A DNA stretch of 64,000 bases from Streptomyces fumanus (lineage in GTDB: Bacteria > Actinomycetota > Actinomycetes > Streptomycetales > Streptomycetaceae): contig NZ_BNBI01000007.1 of the NCBI RefSeq assembly GCF_014655295.1, positions 186,001 to 250,000 on the forward strand, read 5' to 3'. The notes beneath the pieces were generated by a model that ran no database searches, had not been told where the DNA came from, and was given only the letters and a program-made list of their open reading frames with translations. Positions 17,938-26,416 of this stretch are shown here, piece by piece. A program made the position numbers and the translations under genes. How positions within the stretch are numbered: the first letter of the stretch is position 1; each line of letters begins with the position of its first letter.

Positions 17938-18902
17938 GAGGCGGTTCCGTCCGTGGTCAGGAGGGTGTCGATCTCGTCCGGGGCGGGCATCGCGGCGGAG
18001 CAGGCCAGCCGGGAGGCGACGAGGGCGCCGGCCGCGTTGGCGTACCGCACGGTCCGCTCCAGCTCCCAGCCGGCCAGCAGGCCGTGGACGAGGGCGCCGC
18101 CGAACGCGTCGCCCGCGCCGAGGCCGTTGACCACCTCCACCGGCACCGGCCGGGCCCGTACCTCCGTGCCGTCCCGGTGCACCGCGAGGACGCCCCGCGG
18201 GCCCTGCTTGACGACGGCCAGCTCCACCCCGGCCGCCAGCAGCGCCTCGGCGCAGGCCCGGGGCTCGCGGACACCGGTGGCGATCTCGCACTCGTCGAGG
18301 TTGCCGACCGCGACGGTGGTGTGGCGCAGGGCCTCGGTGTAGTGCGGACGGGCGGTGCCCGGGTCGGGCCAGAACATGGGGCGCCAGTCCAGGTCGAAGA
18401 CGGTGGTGCCGGTCCGGGCGCGGGCCGCGAGGGCGGCGAGGGTGGCGGAGCGGCTCGGCTCCTCGCTCAGGCCCGTGCCGGTGACCCAGAAGACGCGGGC
18501 GGCGCGGATCGCGTCGAGGTCCAGGTCGCCGGCGGCGATCTCCAGGTCGGGGGCCTTGGGCAGCCGGTAGAAGTAGAGCGGGAAGTCGTCCGGCGGGAAG
18601 AGTTCGCAGAAGGTGACCGGTGTCGGGTACGCGCCGACCGGCGTGACCCAGCGGTCGTCCACCCCGAACTCCGCGAGCGCCCGGTGCAGATAGGCGCCGA
18701 ACGGGTCGTCGCCGGTGCGGCTGATCACGGCCGCCGCCCGGCCGAGCCGGGCCGCGGCGACCGCGACGTTGGCGGCCGATCCGCCGAGGAACTTGCCGAA
18801 GGTCCGGACCTCCGCCAGGGATACGCCCGTCTGCAGGGGGTAGAGATCGACCCCGATGCGGCCCATCGTGATCAGGTCGAAACGCCGGGCTGAGTCGGCC
18901 AT
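17934..18902 (-). CDS. iolC: 5-dehydro-2-deoxygluconokinase (IolC)
   Basis: This 322-residue PfkB-family kinase phosphorylates 5-dehydro-2-deoxy-gluconate. DLITMGRIGVDLYPLQTGV is the IolC N-terminus, FLGGSAANVAVAAARLG the PfkB signature 1, and NGLGAGDAFGGALVHGL signature 2 with the catalytic aspartate. ATG 18902 is chosen: GAGGAGC precedes it, and an upstream in-frame extension has no homology. First gene of the leftward operon iolC-aldolase-iolB-iolD, controlled from the divergent promoter region upstream. Confidence 0.92.
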   Translation of the reverse strand: MADSARRFDLITMGRIGVDLYPLQTGVSLAEVRTFGKFLGGSAANVAVAAARLGRAAAVISRTGDDPFGAYLHRALAEFGVDDRWVTPVGAYPTPVTFCELFPPDDFPLYFYRLPKAPDLEIAAGDLDLDAIRAARVFWVTGTGLSEEPSRSATLAALAARARTGTTVFDLDWRPMFWPDPGTARPHYTEALRHTTVAVGNLDECEIATGVREPRACAEALLAAGVELAVVKQGPRGVLAVHRDGTEVRARPVPVEVVNGLGAGDAFGGALVHGLLAGWELERTVRYANAAGALVASRLACSAAMPAPDEIDTLLTTDGTAS

Positions 18903-18944
18903 GTGCAACGCTCCTCGGGGTGGGCGGGGGCCTGCCGCCTCCCA

Positions 18945-18973
18945 CATGTAGGACCCCTGGACGCCCGTGTCAA
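18945..18973 (-). promoter_or_regulatory. Candidate promoter of the iolC operon
   Basis: On the minus strand TTGACA (18973-18968) is followed after 17 nt by TACATG (18950-18945), a modest -10. It faces iolC, whose ATG is at 18902. Confidence 0.4.
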
Positions 18974-19010
18974 CTGTATGTACGGACATTCGGACTTGTT
19001 GGCGAAATGA

Positions 19011-19054
19011 TGTCTTGACAAAGCCTTGACAGGGGAGGCCCCAAGGACTTGTAT
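19011..19054 (+). promoter_or_regulatory. Promoter and operator of the sugar ABC transporter operon
   Basis: TTGACA (19026-19031) and TTGTAT (19049-19054) are 17 nt apart. Overlapping the -35 is CAAAGCCTTGACA (19019-19031), whose reverse complement TGTCAAGGCTTTG recurs at 25282. TGTCTTGACA (19011-19020) fits the KGWCHTRACA consensus I recall for Corynebacterium IolR. The site sits between iolC and the transporter, so one regulator could govern both. Confidence 0.6.
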
Positions 19055-19122
19055 CCGGTCCCAGTGCAAGGCCGTCTCCTCTCGGCACACGGTTCCCCGT
19101 CGCACAGTGAGGTGCAGCAAAG

Positions 19123-20145
19123 ATGGACCGCTCTTCGCACGCCCGCTCCCGCCGGTTCGCCCCCGCACTCGCCCTGGCCGCGGCGGCGGCCCTCACCCTC
19201 GCAAGCTGCTCCAGCGGTTCCGGGGGCAAGCAGGCCGACGAGGAGGGGGCCGGCGGCGCCTCCGCCGGCCGGGCGGCCACGCCCCGTATGACGGTCGCCC
19301 TGGTCACCCACCAGGCCCCCGGCGACACCTTCTGGGACATCGTCCGCAAGGGCGCCGAGGCGGCCGCCGCCAAGGACAACGTCAAGCTCGTCTACTCCCA
19401 CGACCCCAACGCCGGCAACCAGGCCAACCTGGTGCAGAACGCCATCGACCAGAAGGTCGACGGCATCGCGGTCACCCTCGCCAAGCCCGACGCCCTGCGC
19501 AGCGTCCTCGCCAAGGCCCGGCGGGCCGGGATACCCGTCGTCGGCCTCAACTCCGGGCTGAGCGACTGGAAGAAGATGGGCCTGCTGGAGTTCTTCGGGC
19601 AGGACGAGGGCGTGGCGGGCGAGGCGTTCGGCCGGAGACTCGACGAGGCCGGCGCCGAGAAGGCCGTCTGCGTCGTCCACGAGCAGGGCAACGTCGGCCT
19701 CACCCAGCGCTGCGACGGGGTGAAGCGGACCTTCGACGGCACCATCGAGAACCTTTACGTCAACGGCACCGACATGCCGTCCGTGCAGTCCACCATCACC
19801 GCCAAGCTCAAGCAGGACACCGGCATCGACCACGTGGTCACCCTCGGCGCGCCCTTCGCGATGACCGCGGTGCAGTCGGTCGACGAGACCGGCGGCAAGG
19901 CGAAGGTCGCCACCTTCGACCTCAACAAGGACCTGGCCGCCGCCGTCCGCGCGGGCGACATCGAGTTCGCCGTCGACCAGCAGCCCTACCTCCAGGGCTA
20001 CCTGGCCGTCGACGGCCTGTGGCTGTACGAGAACAACGGCAACTACAGCGGCGGCGGCGAGCAACCGGTGCTCACCGGACCGGCGTTCGTGGACCGGACC
20101 AACGTCGAGCGGGTCGCCGCCTTCGCCGCGAAGGGCACCCGGTGA
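19123..20145 (+). CDS. Sugar/inositol ABC transporter substrate-binding lipoprotein
   Basis: This 340-residue protein has a lipoprotein signal peptide with lipobox LASC (Cys29). The mature part is a type-1 periplasmic binding domain of the RbsB/LacI-like class: VALVTHQAPGDTFWDIVRKGAEAAA, DPNAGNQANLVQNAIDQKVDGIAVTLAKPDAL and TFDLNKDLAAAVRAGDIEFAVDQQPYLQGYLAV. The binding protein delivers a sugar or cyclitol to the permease next door. Its place between iolC and an IolE-like gene suggests inositol or a related polyol. It overlaps the permease start by 1 nt. Confidence 0.88.
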   Translation: MDRSSHARSRRFAPALALAAAAALTLASCSSGSGGKQADEEGAGGASAGRAATPRMTVALVTHQAPGDTFWDIVRKGAEAAAAKDNVKLVYSHDPNAGNQANLVQNAIDQKVDGIAVTLAKPDALRSVLAKARRAGIPVVGLNSGLSDWKKMGLLEFFGQDEGVAGEAFGRRLDEAGAEKAVCVVHEQGNVGLTQRCDGVKRTFDGTIENLYVNGTDMPSVQSTITAKLKQDTGIDHVVTLGAPFAMTAVQSVDETGGKAKVATFDLNKDLAAAVRAGDIEFAVDQQPYLQGYLAVDGLWLYENNGNYSGGGEQPVLTGPAFVDRTNVERVAAFAAKGTR

Positions 20146-21212
20146 TGAGCGCCGCCGGACCCGCGGTCACCGTACCGCCGGCCCCCGGGCCGGGACCCGC
20201 CGGCGGACGGACCCGGCAACGCCCCCTGGCGCTCCGGCTGCTGGCCCGGCCCGAGGTCGGGGTGTTCCTCGGCGCGGTCGCCGTGTTCGTCTTCTTCCTG
20301 ATCGCCGCCCCCTCGCTCCGCCAGGGCGGCTCCCTGGCGACGGTGCTCTACCAGTCCTCGACCATCGGCATCATGGCGCTGCCGGTGGCGCTGCTGATGA
20401 TCGGCGGCGAGTTCGACCTGTCCTCCGGGGTCGCCGTGGTCTCCTCGGCGCTCACCGCGAGCATGCTCAGCTACCAGCTCACCCTGAACGTCTGGACGGG
20501 CGTACTGGCCGCCCTGGTGGTCTCGCTGGCCGTCGGCGCGTTTAACGGCTGGCTGCTGGTGAGGACCGGACTGCCGAGCTTCCTCGTCACCCTCGGCACC
20601 TTCCTGATCCTGCAGGGCGCCAACCTCGCCGTCACCAAAGCCGTCACCGGCAACGTCGCCACCGACGACATCAGCGACATGGACGGCTTCGGCCAGGCCA
20701 AGGCCCTCTTCGCGTCCTCCTTCGGCGTCGGCGGCGTCCAGGTGAAGATCACGGTGGTGTGGTGGCTGGTCTTCGCCGCCCTGGCCACCTGGGTGCTGCT
20801 GCGCACCCGGTACGGCAACTGGGTCTTCGCCGTCGGCGGCGACCGGGACAGCGCCCGCGCGGTCGGGGTGCCCGTCACCTTCACCAAGGTCTCGCTGTTC
20901 ATGCTGGTCGGCTTCGGCGCCTGGTTCGTCGGCATGCACCAGTTGTTCTCCTTCAACACCGTGCAGTCCGGCGAGGGCGTCGGCCAGGAGCTGATCTACA
21001 TCGCCGCCGCCGTCATCGGCGGCTGCCTGCTGACCGGCGGCTACGGCTCCGCGATCGGCCCGGTCTTCGGCGCCTTCATGTTCGGGATGGTCAACCAGGG
21101 CATCGTCTACGCCGGGTGGAACCCCGACTGGTTCAAGACCTTCCTCGGCGTGATGCTGCTCGGCGCCGTCCTCGTCAATCTGTGGGTCCGCCGCACGGCG
21201 ACCCGGAGGTGA
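20145..21212 (+). CDS. Sugar ABC transporter permease (BPD_transp_2 family)
   Basis: This 355-residue membrane protein has about nine or ten helices after a proline-rich N-terminal tail. LLMIGGEFDLSSGVAVVSSALTA and the G-x-N loop NGWLLVRTGLPSFLVTLGTFLILQGA are the permease signatures of the RbsC/XylH class; YGNWVFAVGGDRDSARAVGVPV is the EAA-like cytoplasmic loop that contacts the ATPase. ATG 20145 lies in the TGATG shared with the upstream stop. It is part of one transport operon with the binding protein and ATPase. Confidence 0.9.
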   Translation: MSAAGPAVTVPPAPGPGPAGGRTRQRPLALRLLARPEVGVFLGAVAVFVFFLIAAPSLRQGGSLATVLYQSSTIGIMALPVALLMIGGEFDLSSGVAVVSSALTASMLSYQLTLNVWTGVLAALVVSLAVGAFNGWLLVRTGLPSFLVTLGTFLILQGANLAVTKAVTGNVATDDISDMDGFGQAKALFASSFGVGGVQVKITVVWWLVFAALATWVLLRTRYGNWVFAVGGDRDSARAVGVPVTFTKVSLFMLVGFGAWFVGMHQLFSFNTVQSGEGVGQELIYIAAAVIGGCLLTGGYGSAIGPVFGAFMFGMVNQGIVYAGWNPDWFKTFLGVMLLGAVLVNLWVRRTATRR

Positions 21213-21216
21213 GCAC

Positions 21217-22071
21217 ATGACCGACTCCCCCTTGGCCGAACTGCGCGGCGCCGGCAAGTCCTACGGCACCCTGCGCGCCCTGCACGGTGTCGACCTCGCG
21301 GTCCACGCAGGCCGGGTGAGCTGCGTGCTCGGCGACAACGGCGCCGGCAAGTCCACCCTCATCAAGATCATCTCCGGGCTGCACCAGCACACCGAGGGCG
21401 AGTTCCTCGTCGACGGCGCGCCGGTCCGCTTCACCACCCCCCGCGAGGCCCTGGACCGCGGCATCGCCGCCGTCTACCAGGACCTGGCGACCGTCCCGCT
21501 GATGCCGGTGTGGCGGAACTTCTTCCTCGGCTCCGAACTCACCAGGGGACCCTGGCCCGTCCGCCGCCTCGACATCGCCCGGATGAAACGGACCGCCGAC
21601 CAGGAACTGCGCGCCCTGGGCATCGCCCTGGACGACCTGGACCAGCCCATCGGCACCCTTTCCGGCGGCCAGCGCCAGTGCGTCGCCATCGCCCGCGCCG
21701 TCCACTTCGGCGCCCGCGTCCTCATCCTCGACGAGCCCACCGCCGCCCTCGGCGTCAAACAGTCCGGGGTGGTCCTCAAGTACGTCGCCGCCGCCCGCGA
21801 ACGCGGCCTCGGCGTCGTCCTCATCACCCACAACCCCCACCACGCCTACCTGGTCGGCGACCACTTCAGCGTGCTGCGCCTGGGCACCCTCGAACTCTCC
21901 GCCGCCCGCGGCGAGATCACCCTGGAGGACCTCACCCACCACATGGCGGGCGGCACCGAACTCGCCGTCCTCGAACACGAGCTGGCGCGGGCCGGCGGAG
22001 CCGATCCGGCGCCCCTCCCCGACCAGCGGGACCCGCGCTCCGTATCCTCCCCGAGGGAAGGGACCACCTGA
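21217..22071 (+). CDS. Sugar ABC transporter ATP-binding protein, single domain
   Basis: This 284-residue ATPase has Walker A GDNGAGKST, Q-loop VYQDLATV, signature LSGGQRQCVAIARA, Walker B LILDEPTAALG and switch histidine in ITHNPHH. Most carbohydrate importers with RbsC-type permeases use a double-length ATPase (about 500 residues); this one has only one nucleotide-binding domain, as in FrcA-like systems, so it should act as a homodimer. It follows the permease by 4 nt and is almost contiguous with the isomerase gene. Confidence 0.9.
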   Translation: MTDSPLAELRGAGKSYGTLRALHGVDLAVHAGRVSCVLGDNGAGKSTLIKIISGLHQHTEGEFLVDGAPVRFTTPREALDRGIAAVYQDLATVPLMPVWRNFFLGSELTRGPWPVRRLDIARMKRTADQELRALGIALDDLDQPIGTLSGGQRQCVAIARAVHFGARVLILDEPTAALGVKQSGVVLKYVAAARERGLGVVLITHNPHHAYLVGDHFSVLRLGTLELSAARGEITLEDLTHHMAGGTELAVLEHELARAGGADPAPLPDQRDPRSVSSPREGTT

Positions 22072-22072
22072 C

Positions 22073-22975
22073 ATGGCCGCCGCGCTCGACCGCATCCGGG
22101 TCGGCTCCGCCCCCGACTCCTGGGGCGTCTGGTTCCCCGACGACCCCCACCAGGTGCCCTGGGAACGCTTCCTGGACGAGGTCGCCGAGGCCGGCTACTC
22201 CTGGATCGAAATGGGCCCCTACGGCTATCTGCCCACCGACCCCGCCCGCCTCACCGACGAGGTGGACCGGCGCGGCCTGAAGGTCTCCGCGGGCACCGTC
22301 TTCTGCGGACTGCACCGCGGCCCCGCCGCCTGGGACGCCGTGCGCGAACAGGTCGGCCGGGTGGCGTCCCTCACCCAGGCGATGGGCGCCCGGCACCTGG
22401 TCGTCATCCCCTCCTTCTGGCGCGACGACAAGACCGCCGAGATCCTGGAACCCCCGGAGCTGACCCGAGAGCAGTGGGCCCACCTCACCGAGGGCATGGC
22501 CCGCCTCGGCCGCGAGGTGCGGGACACCTACGGCCTGGACATCGTCGTCCACCCGCACGCCGACACCCACCTGGACACCGAGGAACACGTCGAACGCTTC
22601 CTCGACGCCACCGACCCCGACCTCGTCAGCCTCTGCCTGGACACCGGCCACTACGCCTACTGCGGCGGCGACAGCGTCCGGCTCATCGAGACCTACGGCG
22701 AACGCATCGGCTACCTGCACCTCAAGCAGGTCGACCCCGCCGTCCTCGCCGACGTGCGCGAGCAGGGGCTGCCGTTCGGGCCGGCCGTCCGGCGCGGGGT
22801 GATGTGCGAACCACCGGGCGGGGTGCCCGCGCTGGAACCGGTGCTGGCCGCCGCCCAGCGGCTCGGCGTCGACCTGTTCGCCATCGTCGAGCAGGACATG
22901 TACCCCTGCGCCCCGGACCGGCCGCTGCCCATCGCGGTACGCACCCGCCGGTTCCTGCGCTCCTGCGGGGCCTGA
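22073..22975 (+). CDS. Sugar phosphate isomerase/epimerase, IolE/IolI-like
   Basis: This 300-residue TIM-barrel (AP-endonuclease-2 fold) protein has GSAPDSWGVWFPDDPHQVPW, metal ligands in EMGPYGYLP, VVHPHADTHLDT, SLCLDTGHYAYCGGD and YLHLKQVD. The N-terminus is close to inosose dehydratase (IolE), the family name in most iol loci, but an inosose isomerase (IolI) role is equally possible from motifs alone. It begins 1 nt after the ATPase gene, so it belongs to the transporter operon and probably acts on the imported substrate. Confidence 0.8.
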   Translation: MAAALDRIRVGSAPDSWGVWFPDDPHQVPWERFLDEVAEAGYSWIEMGPYGYLPTDPARLTDEVDRRGLKVSAGTVFCGLHRGPAAWDAVREQVGRVASLTQAMGARHLVVIPSFWRDDKTAEILEPPELTREQWAHLTEGMARLGREVRDTYGLDIVVHPHADTHLDTEEHVERFLDATDPDLVSLCLDTGHYAYCGGDSVRLIETYGERIGYLHLKQVDPAVLADVREQGLPFGPAVRRGVMCEPPGGVPALEPVLAAAQRLGVDLFAIVEQDMYPCAPDRPLPIAVRTRRFLRSCGA

Positions 22976-22980
22976 CCCGG

Positions 22981-23004
22981 CGGCGGGCCGGCTCAGGCCC
23001 GCCG
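22981..23004. terminator. Convergent terminator, 9-bp stem
   Basis: CGGCGGGCC (22981-22989) pairs perfectly with GGCCCGCCG (22996-23004). It spans the stop of the leftward dehydrogenase and follows the rightward isomerase. Confidence 0.65.
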
Positions 23005-23997
23005 CACCTCCGCCACCGGCACCGGACGGTGCTCGCGCAGCGACAGCGCGCACGCCTCCGCGATCCAGCCCGCCTCCAGCGCCTCCTCGATCGGGCACGG
23101 CGAGGGCCGGACCCCGGCGACGACCTCGGTGAACGCGGTGAGTTCGGCCCGGTAGGCGGCCGCGAAACGGTCCATGAAGAAGTCGTGCGGCACCCCGGAG
23201 GGGAAACTCGCCCCGGGCTCGGCCGAGCGCAGCGGCAGCCGGTCCTCCAGGCCCACCGCGAGGGAGTCGGCGAACCCGTGCAGCTCCATCCGCACGTCAT
23301 GGCCGCGCCCGTTGTGCCGGCTGCTGGACACCAGCGCGATCGTGCCGTCGTCCAGGGTGAGGACCGCGCCGGTGGTGTCGGCGTCCCCGGCCTGACGGAT
23401 GTACGCGGCCCCCCGGTTGCCGCCGACGGCGTACACCTCCCGCACCTCGCGGCCGGTCACCCAGCGGATCATGTCGAAGTCGTGCACCGAGCAGTCCCGG
23501 AAGATCCCCCCGGACGCGGCGACGTACGCGGGCGGTGGCGGCGCCGGGTCAAGGGTGGTCGACCGTACGGTGTGCAGCGGGCCCAGTTCCCCGGAGCGCA
23601 CCGCCCGCCGGGCCGCCGTGAACCCGGCGTCGAAGCGCCGGTTGAAGCCGATCTGCACCGGCACGTCCCGCCCCGCGACCGCCTTCAGCACCTGGACGGC
23701 CTCGGCCATGGTCCGGGCCACCGGCTTCTCGCAGAACACCGGCACCCCCGCCGCGACCCCGGCCCGGATCAGCGCCGGGTGCGCGTCCGTGGCCGCCGCG
23801 ACGACCAGCCCGTCCACCCCGGCGGCCAGCAGCGCCCCGGGGGAGTCCACGACCCGGGCCCCGAACCGCTCGGCGGCGGCCCGCGCGGCCCCCGCCACCG
23901 GATCGCAGACGACGAGGGCCTCGACCGCGCCGAGCCCCGCGAGGGTCTCGGCATGGAAGACACCGATCCGACCGAGACCGAGGATGCCGATGCGCAT
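22993..23997 (-). CDS. Gfo/Idh/MocA oxidoreductase, inositol 2-dehydrogenase-like
   Basis: This 334-residue NAD-dependent enzyme begins with the Rossmann motif GILGLGRIGVFHAETLAGL. Catalytic lysine lies in FCEKPVARTMAEA, and the D...H pair in GIFRDCSVHDFDMIRWVTGREV is the IolG (myo-inositol 2-dehydrogenase) pattern. GFNRRFDAGF is also usual there. ATG 23997 lies after AAGGAG. A second, divergent relative (24045) follows 47 nt upstream on the same strand, so the two are one operon. Substrate could be myo-, scyllo- or D-chiro-inositol. Confidence 0.85.
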   Translation of the reverse strand: MRIGILGLGRIGVFHAETLAGLGAVEALVVCDPVAGAARAAAERFGARVVDSPGALLAAGVDGLVVAAATDAHPALIRAGVAAGVPVFCEKPVARTMAEAVQVLKAVAGRDVPVQIGFNRRFDAGFTAARRAVRSGELGPLHTVRSTTLDPAPPPPAYVAASGGIFRDCSVHDFDMIRWVTGREVREVYAVGGNRGAAYIRQAGDADTTGAVLTLDDGTIALVSSSRHNGRGHDVRMELHGFADSLAVGLEDRLPLRSAEPGASFPSGVPHDFFMDRFAAAYRAELTAFTEVVAGVRPSPCPIEEALEAGWIAEACALSLREHRPVPVAEVRRA

Positions 23998-24044
23998 GGG
24001 GTGCTCCTTACGGGTCCTTGCGGGTCCTTGTGAGGCTCGGCAGG

Positions 24045-25217
24045 TCACGCGACCGGGTCGACGCTCACCCAGGTGCCGTCGCGGGCCGAGCGGGCCATGG
24101 CGTCCAGCACGGTCGCCGCGCGCACCGCGTCGGTGAGCGTGGCACCGTACGGGGCGCCCTCGGCGACCGACCGCAGGAAGCGGTACGCCTCGACCACCTT
24201 CAGGTCGTCGTAGCCCATGGCATTGGCGGCGCCCGGCTGGAAGGCGCCGAACTCGCCGTGGCCGGGACCGACGTACACCGTGCTGACCGGCTGGTCCTGG
24301 TAGGCGGTGCCGCGGCTGACGCCGAGTTCGTTCATGCGGCGGAAGTCCCAGAACACCGCGCCCCGGGTGCCGTGCACCTCGAAGCCGTAGGCGTTCTGCT
24401 CGCCGACCGAGACCCGGCACGCCTCCAGTACGCCGCGGGCGCCGCAGGCGAACCGCAGCAGGCAGGAGACGTAGTCCTCGTTCTCCACCGGACCCGGCGG
24501 ACCGCCCGCCGCCCGGGCGTGACCGGCGGTGGCGGCGGCCGGGTGGGCCCGCTCGGGCACGAAGACCGCCGTGTCCGCGGTGAGCGCGGCGATGTCGCCG
24601 AGCAGGAACCAGGCGAGGTCCGCGCCGTGCGAGGCCAGGTCGCCCAGCACCCCGCTGCCGCCCCGCTCCCGCTGGAACCGCCAGGTCAGCGCCGCCTCCG
24701 GATGGGCGGCGTAGTCGCTGAACAACCGGATGCGGACATGGGTGACGGTGCCGATGCCACCGGCCGCGATCAGCTCGCGGGCGGCCTCCACGGCGGGCGC
24801 GTTGCGGTAGTTGAAGCCGACCGCGCTCCGCACGCCGGACGCGGCGACCGCGTCGGCCACCGCGCGGGCGTCGGCGGCGGTGAGGCCGACCGGCTTCTCG
24901 ATCCAGAGGTGCTTGCCCGCCTCGGCCATGGCGACGCCGATCTCGCGGTGCAGGAAGTTCGGCGCGGTGACACTGACCGCCCCGACCCGGGGATCGGCGG
25001 CGACCTCCCGCCAGTCCCGGGTGGCCGACGCGAACCCGAACCGGGCGGCGGCCTCCTCCGCCCGCCCCGGCACCTCGTCGGCGACCGCGACCGGCTCCGG
25101 GCGCAGCGGCAGCAGCGGATAGTGGTGGCGGACCCGGGCGTACGCCTGGGTGTGCACCCGGCCCATCCAGCCGAAACCGACGACGGCGACCCCGAGCGCA
25201 TCCACCATGAGAACCAC
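24045..25217 (-). CDS. Gfo/Idh/MocA family oxidoreductase
   Basis: This 390-residue enzyme has VAVVGFGWMGRVHTQAYARV (Rossmann), catalytic lysine in LWIEKPVGLTAAD, GFNYRNAPAV and GDLASHGADLAWFLLG with the histidine. It is longer than the IolG-like neighbour and only distantly similar, so it should oxidise another polyol or sugar. The start is set at GTG 25217 because AAGGG lies 5 nt upstream; ATG 25208 three codons later is the alternative. Its promoter region is shared with the divergent lacI-type gene. Confidence 0.8.
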   Translation of the reverse strand: MVLMVDALGVAVVGFGWMGRVHTQAYARVRHHYPLLPLRPEPVAVADEVPGRAEEAAARFGFASATRDWREVAADPRVGAVSVTAPNFLHREIGVAMAEAGKHLWIEKPVGLTAADARAVADAVAASGVRSAVGFNYRNAPAVEAARELIAAGGIGTVTHVRIRLFSDYAAHPEAALTWRFQRERGGSGVLGDLASHGADLAWFLLGDIAALTADTAVFVPERAHPAAATAGHARAAGGPPGPVENEDYVSCLLRFACGARGVLEACRVSVGEQNAYGFEVHGTRGAVFWDFRRMNELGVSRGTAYQDQPVSTVYVGPGHGEFGAFQPGAANAMGYDDLKVVEAYRFLRSVAEGAPYGATLTDAVRAATVLDAMARSARDGTWVSVDPVA

Positions 25218-25230
25218 GCGAGCCCTTCGT

Positions 25231-25242
25231 TGGACCGGTCCA
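25231..25242. promoter_or_regulatory. LacI-type operator, proximal to the dehydrogenase operon
   Basis: TGGACCGGTCCA is a perfect 12-bp palindrome with the central CG expected of LacI-family sites. It lies 14 nt before the GTG of the leftward dehydrogenase. A near-copy lies at 25312-25323. Confidence 0.6.
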
Positions 25243-25281
25243 CAGCCTGTATCCGCCACCCTCGGGGCCGTCTCCGCACGG

Positions 25282-25297
25282 TGTCAAGGCTTTGACA
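25282..25297. promoter_or_regulatory. Palindrome shared with the ABC/iolC promoter region
   Basis: TGTCAAGGCTTTGACA is a 6+4+6 inverted repeat; its first 13 bases recur (complement strand) at 19019-19031. The right arm supplies a TTGACA that could be the -35 of the lacI-type gene. Confidence 0.6.
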
Positions 25298-25311
25298 GCC
25301 GATCTGTGCCG

Positions 25312-25323
25312 TGGAACGGTCCA
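25312..25323. promoter_or_regulatory. LacI-type operator at the lacI start
   Basis: TGGAACGGTCCA differs from the 25231 palindrome by one base. It ends 3 nt before the lacI ATG (25327), so binding here would block expression of the repressor itself. Confidence 0.55.
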
Positions 25324-25326
25324 GCC

Positions 25327-26331
25327 ATGAAGCAGCCGACCATCCGGGACGTGGCCGAGCGGGCCGGTGTCTCCAAGTCACTGGTGTCGCTGGTGCTGCG
25401 CGGCTCCGACCGGGTGCGCACCGAGAAGCGCCAGGCCGTGCTGGAGGCGGTGCGGGAGCTGGGCTACCGGCCCAACGCGGCGGCCCGCAGCCTCAGCGAA
25501 CAGCGCACCCGCACGGTCGGCGTCCTCCTCAACGACCTGCGCAACCCCTGGTTCGTGGACCTCCTCGACGGCCTGAACTCCCTGCTGCACCACCACGGCC
25601 TCTACATGCTGCTGGCCGACGCCCGCCTCAACCGCCGCACCGGCCAGGACCCCGCCGGCCCCCTGACCGACCTCGGCGTGGACGGCCTGGTGGTGGTCGG
25701 CACCCTGCCCGACCCGGCCGCCCTCGACGCGGTCGCCGGACGCGTCCCCGTGGTGGTCGCCGGCGCCCGGGAGGCCGTGCCGCCCGGCGTGGACGTGGTG
25801 GCCGGGGACGACGAGCGCGGGGCGCGGCTGGCCACCGAGCACCTCATCGGCCTCGGCCACCGGGACATCGCGCACATCGCGGGGTACGGGGAGGTGGGCG
25901 CCCTGCGCCGGCGCGGCTTCGCGTCGGCGATGGCGGCGCACGGCCTGGCCGGGCGGGCGGTGGTGGAGCCGAGCGACATGACCGAGGAGGGCGGCCACCG
26001 CGCCACCGTACGGCTGCTGGCCCGCCCCGGCCGCCCCACCGCCGTCTTCGCGGTCAACGACATCGCCTGCGTCGGTGTGCTGTCGGCGGCGGACGAACTG
26101 GGCCTGCGGGTGCCCCGGGACCTGTCCGTGGTCGGCTACGACAACACCGGCCTGGCCAGGCTGCGGCACCTGTGGCTGACCACCGTCGACAGCGCCGGCC
26201 ACGAGGTCGGCCGCCGCGCCGCCCGCTGTCTGCTGGACCGGCTGGCGGCGCCCGGCGCGGCGGGGAGCGTCCAGCTCACCGCGCCCACGCTGGAGATCCG
26301 CGGCACCACGGCGGCGCCCTCCGGGGCGTGA
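25327..26331 (+). CDS. LacI family transcriptional regulator
   Basis: This 334-residue repressor has the LacI helix-turn-helix TIRDVAERAGVSKSLVSLVL and the hinge YRPNAAARSLSEQRT, followed by a periplasmic-binding-like effector domain (VGVLLNDLRNPWFVDLLDGL, AVNDIACVGVLSAADELG, VVGYDNTGLARL). ATG 25327 begins exactly at the family N-terminus. The ribosome site is weak (GGAAC), and the nearest promoter-like elements leave almost no leader. Two palindromes around the gene suggest it regulates itself and the divergent dehydrogenases. Confidence 0.9.
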   Translation: MKQPTIRDVAERAGVSKSLVSLVLRGSDRVRTEKRQAVLEAVRELGYRPNAAARSLSEQRTRTVGVLLNDLRNPWFVDLLDGLNSLLHHHGLYMLLADARLNRRTGQDPAGPLTDLGVDGLVVVGTLPDPAALDAVAGRVPVVVAGAREAVPPGVDVVAGDDERGARLATEHLIGLGHRDIAHIAGYGEVGALRRRGFASAMAAHGLAGRAVVEPSDMTEEGGHRATVRLLARPGRPTAVFAVNDIACVGVLSAADELGLRVPRDLSVVGYDNTGLARLRHLWLTTVDSAGHEVGRRAARCLLDRLAAPGAAGSVQLTAPTLEIRGTTAAPSGA

Positions 26332-26358
26332 GGCGACCGGATACGGCGACCGATATTG

Positions 26359-26388
26359 TTGACGATCTTGTGTGGCTGGATCTACGTT
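26359..26388 (+). promoter_or_regulatory. Candidate promoter of the GntR gene
   Basis: TTGACG (26359-26364) and TACGTT (26383-26388) are 18 nt apart in an A/T-richer stretch (GATATTGTTGACGATCTTGT), ending 28 nt before the ATG. Confidence 0.45.
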
Positions 26389-26416
26389 CGACAGGCACTC
26401 ATCCAGGGAGGGCACC

